Shown here piece by piece: positions 7,056 to 13,535 of a stretch of 13,702 nt of DNA. Source of the DNA: CAIXSC01 sp040381235 (lineage in GTDB: Bacteria > Planctomycetota > Planctomycetia > Pirellulales > Pirellulaceae); the NCBI GenBank assembly GCA_040381235.1, contig JBEIHS010000113.1:1-13702 (forward strand), in the 5' to 3' direction. The notes below the pieces were generated by a model. That model saw only the letters and a program-made list of their open reading frames with translations. It searched no databases and was not told the origin of the DNA. The position numbers were made by a program, and so were the translations under genes. Numbering within the stretch: the stretch's first letter is position 1; every line of letters begins with the position of its first letter.

Positions 7056-7862
7056 ATGAATGCCTACCTTGAAGCCTGCGAAGAGGCCGCCCGCGCGGGC
7101 GGCCAGATTTTGCTCGATTGGCAACACCGCATTTCCGCTCGGGAAAAGGCCCCTCGGGACCTTGTCACGGAAGCCGATATCGCCTCGCAAAAGGAAATCC
7201 GCCGCATTCTGCTCGGCGCCTTTCCTGAACACGACTTTCTTGGCGAAGAAGACGAGCCGACCACGGCGGACGGTCAACCGCGAGCCACGGCCCTGGACGC
7301 TTTTTGCTGGATCGTCGATCCGCTCGACGGTACCGCCAACTACGTGCACGGATTGCAAAGCTTCGCCGTTTCCATCGCGCTGCGCAGTTCCGGCCGCACG
7401 GTCGCCGGCACCGTCTTCGACCCGATTTTGAACGAGTGCTATTCGGCGACGGCCGGAGCCGGGGCGACCCGCAACCTCCAGCCGATCCGCCCCAGCCTCT
7501 GCCGGCGGTTGGACCAAGCGATGGTGGCTGCCAGTTTTTCTCCGAAGATCACCCGGGATTCGCTGGAAGTCACCCGGTTTCTAGATGTGCTGGAACAATG
7601 CCAAAGCATCCGTCGGCTCGGCTCCTGCGCCTTGAACCTTTGCTATGTCGCCGCCGGCCGGCTGGATGCTTACTGGACCACCAGTGTGAAGGCCTGGGAC
7701 GCGGCGGCGGGAATCCTGCTGGTTGAGGAGGCCGGAGGCGTCGTCTCGAATTTGCAGGGTGGGCCGTTTGACCTGGACAACCCCGAGTTTATCGCCGCCG
7801 CGACTCCCGAACTGCACGCAGAATTGCTCGAAATCCTCGGACGCTCCGGCGGAGCCGCCTGA
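7056..7862 (+). CDS. Inositol monophosphatase family protein
   Basis: A 268-residue Mg2+-dependent sugar/inositol phosphatase of the IMPase (SuhB-like) family, a usual length for the group. The family motifs are complete: DLVTEAD at 35-41, GEE at 63-65, WIVDPLDGT at 85-93 with metal ligands Asp88 and Asp91, and AWDAAAG at 213-219 with Asp215. It is predicted to be cytoplasmic. Family members hydrolyse myo-inositol phosphates, histidinol phosphate, PAP or other small phosphates, and the sequence alone does not tell which. The start at ATG 7056 has no visible Shine-Dalgarno, and upstream is a C-rich run. The alternative ATG at 7060 is in another frame. The GntP permease gene follows after 2 nt, so the two are almost certainly co-expressed. 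Confidence 0.93.
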   Translation: MNAYLEACEEAARAGGQILLDWQHRISAREKAPRDLVTEADIASQKEIRRILLGAFPEHDFLGEEDEPTTADGQPRATALDAFCWIVDPLDGTANYVHGLQSFAVSIALRSSGRTVAGTVFDPILNECYSATAGAGATRNLQPIRPSLCRRLDQAMVAASFSPKITRDSLEVTRFLDVLEQCQSIRRLGSCALNLCYVAAGRLDAYWTTSVKAWDAAAGILLVEEAGGVVSNLQGGPFDLDNPEFIAAATPELHAELLEILGRSGGAA

Positions 7863-7864
7863 CA

Positions 7865-9271
7865 ATGGCGGACCAGCTCTACCCGCTATTCGTGCTGCTG
7901 GCGGGCATCGGCCTGCTGATGACGCTCGTCGTGCGCGGCAAGAGCATCTTCGTCTCCGCGCCGCTGTGCGCCGTGGCGATCGGCGTCCTCAGCGGCCGCG
8001 ACCCGGTCACGCTGTTAAGCCAAACGTTCGCCACCGGGTTCGCGGATTATCTGCGGAACTTCTACCTGCTGTTCGCGCTCGGGGCCGCGTTCGGCAAACT
8101 GCTCGAAGACGCCGGCGCGGCGACCAGCCTTGCCAATCACGTTGGCCGCTGGCTGGGACGCGACCGAGCGTGCCTCTCCGTGGTGCTCGCCTGCGCCCTG
8201 CTGACCTACGGCGGCGTGTCGCTGTTTGTCGTCGGGTTCGCGGTCTTTCCGCTGGCGGTTCAATTGTTCCGCGCGGCCGATTTGCCGCGTCGTTTCATCC
8301 CGGCCGCGATCGCCTTCGGTTCGATCACCTTCACCATGACGTCCGCCGGTTCGCCCGAGATCCAGAACCTGATTCCTATCAAATATCTGGTAGACGCCGT
8401 CAGCGGCGCTCCGTTGACCGACGCCCGAGCCGGCTGGAAGGTCAGCCTGATTGTGGCGCCCGCCATGTGGCTGGCCGGCCAGTGGTATTTGGAACGCGCG
8501 ATCCGGCGTGCCCGCCGCGACGGCGAACGCTGGCATGAGCTAGAGAGCGACCTCCGGGTCACGGCGACGGCCCCTGCCCCCTCGCTGGTCGCGTCGCTGA
8601 CACCGCTCGTGGCCACGGTGTTATCGCTCAATGCCTTGCCGCCCCTCTGTCACGCGGTGTCGGGTCCGGTATCGGAAATCTCCGAGCGGCTGGGAGCGGC
8701 ACTGGCCAAAGTGCCCGAAGATCCGGTGCTCGCGCTAGCGCTCGGCATCGTCGCGGCGCTGGCCTGCCTGCCGGCCGCTCGGCAACAAGCCTGGACCGGG
8801 CTCGGACAAGGCTTTCTCAACGGCCTGATCGCCATCGGCGCCACGGCGTCGATGGTCGGCTTTGGAGCCGTGGTGAAGGAACTGCCCGCGTTCCGGCTGA
8901 TCGTCGCGTCGGTGACCGGCATTCCGGGCGATCCGTTGATCGGGGCCGCGATCAGCGTCGCGATCATCGCGGCAATCGCGGGCTCCGCCTCGGGCGGACA
9001 AGGTATCGCGTTGCCGCTGCTGAAACCGCTTTACGTCGACACGCTCGGCGTCGCTCCGCGGGCCTTGCACCGAGTCGTCTCGATCGCCTCCGGCACGCTC
9101 GATTCCCTGCCGGCCAACGGCTACGTCGTGATGCTGATTCAAAACATTTGCGGCGAAACGCACCGCCGCGCATACGGTCCGCTGTTCGTGACCACCGTGC
9201 TGCTGCCGAGCGCGGGTGTGGGACTGGCGATCGCCTTGTTCAAGCTGTTCCCTGGCTGGGCGGCTGGCTGA
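7865..9271 (+). CDS. GntP-family gluconate/sugar-acid permease
   Basis: A 468-residue integral membrane protein of the GntP family, which imports gluconate and related sugar or hydroxy acids with protons. It has about a dozen hydrophobic segments along its length. Family-like motifs include YGGVSLFVVGFAVFPLA (about residues 119-135), FGSITFTMTSAGSPEIQNLIP (about 151-171), GSASGGQGIALPLL near the last third, and HRVVSIASGTLDSLPANGYV followed by CGETH. These match the conserved C-terminal half of known members. The length is normal. ATG 7865 starts 2 nt after the phosphatase stop, so translational coupling is likely. A GGCGGAG stretch in the end of the upstream gene may serve as ribosome binding site. 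The pairing suggests import of a sugar acid or polyol acid, but the substrate cannot be read from the sequence. Confidence 0.92.
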   Translation: MADQLYPLFVLLAGIGLLMTLVVRGKSIFVSAPLCAVAIGVLSGRDPVTLLSQTFATGFADYLRNFYLLFALGAAFGKLLEDAGAATSLANHVGRWLGRDRACLSVVLACALLTYGGVSLFVVGFAVFPLAVQLFRAADLPRRFIPAAIAFGSITFTMTSAGSPEIQNLIPIKYLVDAVSGAPLTDARAGWKVSLIVAPAMWLAGQWYLERAIRRARRDGERWHELESDLRVTATAPAPSLVASLTPLVATVLSLNALPPLCHAVSGPVSEISERLGAALAKVPEDPVLALALGIVAALACLPAARQQAWTGLGQGFLNGLIAIGATASMVGFGAVVKELPAFRLIVASVTGIPGDPLIGAAISVAIIAAIAGSASGGQGIALPLLKPLYVDTLGVAPRALHRVVSIASGTLDSLPANGYVVMLIQNICGETHRRAYGPLFVTTVLLPSAGVGLAIALFKLFPGWAAG

Positions 9272-9368
9272 CAGCGTAGCGGCGAGCGGCTAGCGGCGTG
9301 GCGGCGTAGCGGCGTGGCGGCGTAGCGGCGTGGCGGCGAAGCGGCGTGGCGGCTTAGCGGCGTGGCGG
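9272..9368. repeat. 8/16-bp GC-rich tandem repeat downstream of gntP-like gene
   Basis: Directly after the permease stop lies an array of alternating octamers AGCGGCGT and GGCGGCGT (16-bp period, near-perfect from 9292 to 9368, degenerate before that). No gene is supported here. The array sits between the end of the permease gene and the convergent minus-strand genes. Confidence 0.8.
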
Positions 9369-9408
9369 AAACACACGCCGGCTCCCGACGTGCTCGATGT
9401 CGTCAGTT

Positions 9409-9684
9409 TCAGTGCGAGCGCGCGAACGCTCGGGAGAATGGACTCTCGTCGCTCGCAGGCTCGGCTTCAAGCCGAATGGCGGACGGCAGGCTCGCGGACG
9501 GCAGGCTCGCGGACAGGGGGCTCGCGGACAGGGGGCTCGCGGACAGGGGGCTCGCGGACAGGGGGCTCGCGGAGGGAGTACTCGAGGGAAGGCGTGCGAG
9601 GCGAGCGGCGAGCGCGATCGACGGGTCGACCGGCGGTGTGGCGAAGAACAGGCTGGTGGCAAACAAAATCGGCAGCAGCGGCAT
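9409..9684 (-). CDS. Possible small exported Ser/Pro/Ala-repeat protein
   Basis: A 91-residue open frame whose ATG at 9684 is preceded by a perfect AAGGAGG (9693-9699) with 8-nt spacing, the best ribosome binding site in the window. The N-terminus MPLLPILFATSLFFATPP is hydrophobic like a signal peptide or membrane anchor, though it lacks the usual positive start. The middle consists of SASPL/SASLP pentapeptides from a 15-bp repeat. I recognise no family. It lies 225 nt downstream of the NhaC-type gene on the same strand and could be expressed with it. The frame is open further upstream to 9876, but without a better start. Against it: the repeat leaves several frames open, and homologues are unknown. 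Confidence 0.4.
   Translation of the reverse strand: MPLLPILFATSLFFATPPVDPSIALAARLARLPSSTPSASPLSASPLSASPLSASPLSASLPSASLPSAIRLEAEPASDESPFSRAFARSH
9475..9579 (-). repeat. 15-bp tandem repeat, about 7 copies
   Basis: Plus-strand unit GCTCGCGGACAGGGG, with older variants ending GGCAG (9475-9504) and a degenerate last copy (9565-9579). Four central copies are identical (9505-9564). The period is five codons, and on the minus strand it encodes SASPL-type pentapeptides in the small open frame 9409-9684. Confidence 0.85.
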
Positions 9685-9874
9685 GCAGGAATCCTCCTTG
9701 CGGACGACGGCGGCTCGCGGGACGGCGGCGACCTGGCATTCCATCACTTGACCGCCGTCCTCGCGATCTCTCAGGCGAATGGCTCTAACAGCATCTGGCG
9801 TGCCAAACCTCGCCAGCTCCATTCTCCGCAGCGATCGCCGCGGCATGCGAGCCGGGCGCGATGAGCCAGTCGGC

Positions 9875-9905
9875 AAAAAACGGCGGCAGCCGGTAATTTT
9901 TACCG
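9875..9905 (-). terminator. Possible terminator after NhaC-type gene
   Basis: Just after the antiporter stop, the minus strand holds a small hairpin (CGGTAA-AAA-TTACCG, 9905-9891), then a short CGGC/GCCG stem followed by TTTTTT (9880-9875). The stems are short, so read-through into the small open frame downstream is possible. Confidence 0.35.
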
Positions 9906-9909
9906 ACGA

Positions 9910-11523
9910 CTACGTTTGCACCGGTCGTCCGAAAATCCGCAGGTAGAGCACCAGGGCGCCCAAGCCGAGTGGCAGCAGCAGGGCGTTGGATACGCCGTAG
10001 CCGGCGGGCAACGTGCCAAAGACGATCGCGCCGATTCCTACAAGCGTTGCGTAGGGCAACTGAGTCCAGACGTGCGCCACGTGGTCGCAAGCGCTCGACT
10101 GCGAAGACAGGACGGTGGTGTCGGAAATCGGCGAGCAGTGGTCGCCAAAGATCGAACCGGCCAGCACGCTGCCGATGGAGGCGATGATGATCGGGTCGTG
10201 GATGTCGACCGCCGCCGGCCCGCCCGGTCCGGCGAGCAATCGGAAGGTGACGGGAATCACAATCGGCATCATAATTCCCATCGTGCCCCAACTGGTTCCG
10301 GTCGCGAACGAAATCGCGGCCGAAAGCACGAAGACGACGGTCGGCATCAAGGGCGGCGCCAGCCGTTCGCTAAGCAATTCCGCGAGATACTTGCCGGTGG
10401 CCAGATGCTGGTCTTTGGTGAGGTCCGACAGACACCATGCCAGCCAGAGGATGGTCAAGGCGCCGATCACATGCGTCGCCCCGTCGAAGGCGGCGTTCCG
10501 CGCGGTTGCGTTGTCCAACACGCGTGTTGCCAATGGAACGAGCCACGCCAGGGCCAGGCCGATGAGCGAGGCGTAGACCAGCGCGACATACGAATCGCCC
10601 GCGCGGAAGAATTCCACCCAGCGGCTCGTCTCCCAGCCGCCAGCCTTCAACGACTGCGCCCCGGTGGCGATCAACAGCCAGCCGGTGCACAGCACCATGG
10701 CGAGCACCGGGATCGCCGCGTAGGCCCAATGCCGGGCGACCCCGGAGTCGCCGCCCGTGCCCGCCGTCATGGGCGTGGGATGATCGACGAGCGACCGGCC
10801 GTCGAGCGCCGCTCGTTCGGCGGCCAACATCGGCCCGAAATCGCGGTTGAGCAGCGCGAGAAACGGGATCCATGCCAACATGAACAAGACGTAGTAGCGG
10901 TACGGGATCGTCGCGATAAAAATGCCCATGCCGTCGAGCGTCGCGTTGGGCCCCAGCACATCGCGATAGCCGGCCTCGATCAGGCCGATTTCTGTCGCGA
11001 CCCACGTCGAGACGATCGCTAAACCGGAAACCGGCGCGGCCGTCGAATCGACGAGGAATGACAACTTCTCCCGGGAGATTCGCAAACGGTCCGTCAGCGG
11101 CCGCAGCGTGTTGCCCAACAACAGGCAATTGGCGTAGTCGTCAAAGAAAATCACCAACCCGAGCAGCCAGCCAATCAATTGGCCGCCCCGCCGGTTCCGC
11201 GCCAGCGGCGCTAGCGACTGCACCAAGCCCCGCATTCCGCCCGACGCATGGATCACGCTGACCATCGCCCCCATGAGCAGCGTGAACACGAACACGCGGA
11301 GATGTTGCGGGTCGGCAAAGTTTTTCCATAGGTGCTGTTCCAGCAAGGCGGGAATCGCCGCCGCCACTTGGAACTGCTCGACGATCAACACGCCAGTGAC
11401 CACTCCGGCCAGCAATGACGGGACGACGCGGCGCGTGGCAATCGCCAAGACGATCGACACCAGCGGCGGCACCAGACTCCAAACACCGTACGGATGCGCC
11501 TCGGCGATCAATTGCGGCGGCAC
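9910..11523 (-). CDS. NhaC-family Na+/H+ antiporter
   Basis: An integral membrane protein of the NhaC family, which exchanges Na+ for H+ (some relatives exchange organic acids), with about a dozen hydrophobic segments. With the start chosen here it has 537 residues. Family signatures are clear: FFDDYANCLLLGNTLRPLTD at about 126-145, DSTAAPVSG at 159-167, FATGTSWGTMG at about 406-416, and GDHCSPISDTTVLSS at about 460-474. The frame is open to an ATG at 11727, but the extra 68 residues are Arg-rich, unlike a family N-terminus, and would run into the divergent promoter area. I chose GTG 11523 because GGGGAG (11531-11536) lies 7 nt upstream and the protein then begins just before the first hydrophobic helix. 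ATG 11583 or 11598 remain possible. It is divergent from the DUF3500-like gene. Confidence 0.92.
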   Translation of the reverse strand: MPPQLIAEAHPYGVWSLVPPLVSIVLAIATRRVVPSLLAGVVTGVLIVEQFQVAAAIPALLEQHLWKNFADPQHLRVFVFTLLMGAMVSVIHASGGMRGLVQSLAPLARNRRGGQLIGWLLGLVIFFDDYANCLLLGNTLRPLTDRLRISREKLSFLVDSTAAPVSGLAIVSTWVATEIGLIEAGYRDVLGPNATLDGMGIFIATIPYRYYVLFMLAWIPFLALLNRDFGPMLAAERAALDGRSLVDHPTPMTAGTGGDSGVARHWAYAAIPVLAMVLCTGWLLIATGAQSLKAGGWETSRWVEFFRAGDSYVALVYASLIGLALAWLVPLATRVLDNATARNAAFDGATHVIGALTILWLAWCLSDLTKDQHLATGKYLAELLSERLAPPLMPTVVFVLSAAISFATGTSWGTMGIMMPIVIPVTFRLLAGPGGPAAVDIHDPIIIASIGSVLAGSIFGDHCSPISDTTVLSSQSSACDHVAHVWTQLPYATLVGIGAIVFGTLPAGYGVSNALLLPLGLGALVLYLRIFGRPVQT

Positions 11524-11530
11524 GCGACAA

Positions 11531-11536
11531 CTCCCC
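11531..11536 (-). promoter_or_regulatory. Shine-Dalgarno deciding the GTG start of the NhaC-type gene
   Basis: GGGGAG on the minus strand sits 7 nt before GTG 11523. The in-frame ATG codons further upstream have only weak matches, so this site favours the shorter protein. Confidence 0.5.
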
Positions 11537-11621
11537 GATTCCAAGACTCGCTCAATCCCGCCGCGGACGCATCTCCCGTTCATCCGCGACGCCACCATCC
11601 TGCGGATCAGCGGCGGTCGAT

Positions 11622-11652
11622 GTTGTACCACGATGCCCTGCCACCGTAAAAT
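11622..11652. promoter_or_regulatory. Possible overlapping divergent promoters
   Basis: In the spacer between the NhaC-type and DUF3500-like genes, the minus strand shows TTTACG (11650-11645), a 17-nt spacer, and TACAAC (11627-11622) with an upstream TG (extended -10). The plus strand shows TTGTAC (11623-11628), an 18-nt spacer, and TAAAAT (11647-11652). The two would overlap, so only one might fire at a time. The matches are moderate and may be chance. Confidence 0.3.
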
Positions 11653-11728
11653 CAGCCTCGGTTTGGCGTCGCTACCGGAAGTTTTTTCTCGGTCGAACGA
11701 CCTTCGGCCACCCACCCAGGAGTGCACT

Positions 11729-12724
11729 ATGTCACAACGGAAAGATCACTCGGACTGCCCTGATTGCCCGGAACCCCTCCATCGCCGCTCGTTTCTGAAG
11801 GCTGCCGCCGGCACGGCGGTCGCTGCCGGTTTGGCCGCTCCCAGCCTGTTCGATCCGCGGATGGCGTTCGCGGCCCCGACCATGAAGAGCGCCGCCGAAT
11901 CGGCCGCCGCCCGCTTGCACGCCTCGCTGAGCGACACGCAAAAGACGGCGATCTGCTTCCCGTTCGAACACGAACTGCGCAAGCGGATCAACGCCAACTG
12001 GCACATCACCAAGCCGCTCATCAAGACCGACTTCTACACCAAAGAGCAACGCGCGTTGGTGGAGGAGATCGTCCGCAACATCACGTCGCCGGACGGCTAC
12101 GAACTGTTCGTCAAGCAGATGGAATACGATGACGGCGGTATCGGTTCGTACAGCGTGGCCATGTTCGGCGATCCGGCGAGCGGCAAGTTCGAATGGGAAC
12201 TGACCGGCCGCCACCTGACCATGCGCGCCGACGGCAACAGCGTGGATAAGGTCGCCTTCGGCGGCCCGATCGTCTACGGCCATGGTGAAGAGGACGCCAA
12301 GGACAACCTGTTCCACTATCAAACCAAGCAGGTGAACGAAGTCTTCAAGGCGCTCGACGCCAAGCAGGCGGCCCGCGCGCTGGTTGAAAAGGCCCCGCCC
12401 GAAGCGGCGGTCGCCATCCAAGGCGAAAAGGGCAAGTTCCCTGGACTCCCGATCGGCGAACTGTCCGCCGACCAAAAGGCGCTCGTCGAAAAGACCCTCA
12501 AGACGCTCCTTGGCCCCTACCGCCAGGAGGATATCGACGAGGTGTTCGCCATCGTCAAGGAATCGGGCGGCATCGACCAACTGAGCTTGGCGTTCTATCA
12601 GCAGAACGACTTGGGCAACGACAAGGTGTGGGATATCTGGCGAGTGGAGGGTCCACGTTTCGTGTGGCACTTCCGCGGCGCTCCCCACGTTCACGCGTAC
12701 GTGAACATCGGTTCGGTCGGCTAA
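11729..12724 (+). CDS. Tat-exported DUF3500-like protein
   Basis: A 331-residue protein with a twin-arginine signal: HRRSFLKAAAG at 18-28, then a hydrophobic Ala/Gly stretch ending near AFAAP (46-50), so it should be exported folded. The mature part resembles the DUF3500 family by eye: a helical start, YSVAMFGDPASGKFEWELTG at 141-160, RHLTMRADGN at 161-170, and a C-terminal FVWHFRGAPHVHAYVNIG with a His-rich strand. The function of the family is unknown. A CPDCP pair at 10-14 precedes the Tat motif and would be removed with the signal. The start at ATG 11729 is supported by AGGAG (11718-11722), 6 nt upstream; the frame is open far upstream but without another good start. It is monocistronic as far as can be seen and divergent from the antiporter. 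Confidence 0.85.
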   Translation: MSQRKDHSDCPDCPEPLHRRSFLKAAAGTAVAAGLAAPSLFDPRMAFAAPTMKSAAESAAARLHASLSDTQKTAICFPFEHELRKRINANWHITKPLIKTDFYTKEQRALVEEIVRNITSPDGYELFVKQMEYDDGGIGSYSVAMFGDPASGKFEWELTGRHLTMRADGNSVDKVAFGGPIVYGHGEEDAKDNLFHYQTKQVNEVFKALDAKQAARALVEKAPPEAAVAIQGEKGKFPGLPIGELSADQKALVEKTLKTLLGPYRQEDIDEVFAIVKESGGIDQLSLAFYQQNDLGNDKVWDIWRVEGPRFVWHFRGAPHVHAYVNIGSVG

Positions 12725-12924
12725 CACGCGCCGGCGAAATGACGCTGGCGAAATCACGCCGGCTAAGCCCAGCCAAACAACCACCAAGAATCGGGCGAGG
12801 GACGAATGTATCCCCGCCCATCTACGGCAGGGGCTCGCGACGCTCCTTCCGCTTGTGAAGATCGCGTCGCGAGCGCTACAATCCGGCATCCCTCAAGCCT
12901 GGGCCTCCGGCGCTTGAGTGGCTA
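12725..12924. other. Non-coding spacer with hairpins and a possible promoter
   Basis: No gene is supported. A 14-bp unit (ACGCTGGCGAAATC and relatives) is repeated about three times at 12727-12768. An 11-bp perfect inverted repeat (12833-12843 with 12864-12874) has a 20-nt loop. Overlapping it, TTGTGA (12853-12858), an 18-nt spacer and TACAAT (12877-12882) look like a plus-strand sigma70 promoter. A further 7-bp inverted repeat, CTCAAGC/GCTTGAG, is at 12892-12918. Confidence 0.5.
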
Positions 12925-12959
12925 GAACCGCCCGGGAGCCGCTAACTCCCGGGCGGTTC
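12925..12959. repeat. 14-bp perfect palindromic hairpin (CCCGGGAG type)
   Basis: A perfect 14-bp inverted repeat, GAACCGCCCGGGAG with its complement, has a 7-nt loop CCGCTAA. It is a very strong hairpin. Only a weak T-rich stretch (CATTTA) follows on the plus strand, so it is a poor classical terminator. I recall similar CCCGGGAG palindromes between genes in planctomycetes, so it may be an interspersed repeat. It may end a short RNA begun at the candidate promoter 12853-12882. Confidence 0.8.
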
Positions 12960-13235
12960 GACATTTACGTCGCGTCGGTAGCGGGAGTCCACCGACCCTG
13001 CCGTTCCCCTTAACACAGTCCGTCCGCGAAAGTTTCGCTCGCCGATCTTTTTTCCCGACAAAACGTCTCCCATACGGCGAGTAGATCCCCCCGGATTCGG
13101 CAGGACTGGCGTCTGTCGATTCGGCTTGTTGTCCCGGCACGCCACTGCACCGCAGTGGTGCTTGCGAGCACCCATGTTCAGTCTGTGACGCATGGATCCG
13201 TAGCTGCTGAAGGCCTTGAAAGACATGTTCGCCAT
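12942..13235 (-). other. Doubtful 97-residue open frame, probably repeat-derived
   Basis: From ATG 13235 an open frame reads MANMSFKAFSSYGSMRHRLN onward and stops inside the 14-bp palindrome (stop 12942). There is no Shine-Dalgarno and no recognisable domain. Part of it covers two nested hairpins (13142-13158 and 13157-13172). I have a vague memory of near-identical short open frames recurring in planctomycete genomes, which would make this a multi-copy element rather than a gene. I would not annotate it as a protein without comparative support. Confidence 0.2.
13142..13172. repeat. Two overlapping hairpins
   Basis: CCACTGC-ACC-GCAGTGG (13142-13158) and GGTGCT-TGCG-AGCACC (13157-13172) share two bases. 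They could be adjacent or competing stems in an RNA. No gene or known RNA family was recognised. Confidence 0.5.
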
Positions 13236-13265
13236 GATTCGTGGCCGCGACCGGTACGACAGCTG

Positions 13266-13361
13266 ATTCGTGCGATTCGCGGTACCGAAATGACACCCTG
13301 GCCTTGCCAAGAAGACAACCAACCGATTTTTTACCACGAATCACACGAATCGCACGAATGA
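13266..13361. repeat. CACGAAT nonamer element with 14-bp inverted partner
   Basis: A TTTTTTACCACGAAT start at 13327 is followed by 9-bp repeats (ACCACGAAT, CACACGAAT, CGCACGAAT) to 13359. Its reverse complement recurs at 13266-13279 (ATTCGTGCGATTCG), a perfect 14-bp inverted match across 66 bp. Similar CACGAAT strings are, to my memory, common between genes of planctomycetes and other environmental bacteria and produce artificial HESHE or IRVIRG peptides. Confidence 0.7.
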
Positions 13362-13535
13362 CAGACCGTATCTGACTTGGCGAATCGAGACAGATTATCT
13401 TCCGAGCGCAAACCAGCGCCGAGACGACTTCTGCGCTGAGTCGCCCTCGTTTGCGCTTCGTTTTGCGATGTCCAACGCTTGCCCCGTGAACGGTTACCGG
13501 AGACGGCAATCGTGCGCCGTGGTTTTCGAAAGCGG
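13362..13535. other. Non-coding segment with nested inverted repeats
   Basis: No gene is supported. A 9-bp perfect inverted repeat AGCGCAAAC/GTTTGCGCT (13405-13413 with 13449-13457) encloses AGCGC/GCGCT and CGACT/AGTCG stems, so a folded RNA is possible. No promoter or T run was seen. Confidence 0.4.

Noticed and set aside
5909..7057. Full-length 382-residue version of the hypothetical protein
   Set aside because: The start would overlap the divergent phosphatase start and include a promoter-like site and a terminator-like hairpin in its first 65 codons.
9475..9579. CRISPR or iteron array
   Set aside because: The 15-bp units are strictly head to tail without spacers and without replication genes nearby.
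9916..11022. Plus-strand 368-residue open frame
   Set aside because: Antisense to the NhaC-type gene, very rich in Arg/Gln/His and without any motif.
11732..12889. Minus-strand 385-residue open frame
   Set aside because: Antisense to the DUF3500-like gene, which has a Tat signal, a ribosome binding site and family motifs.
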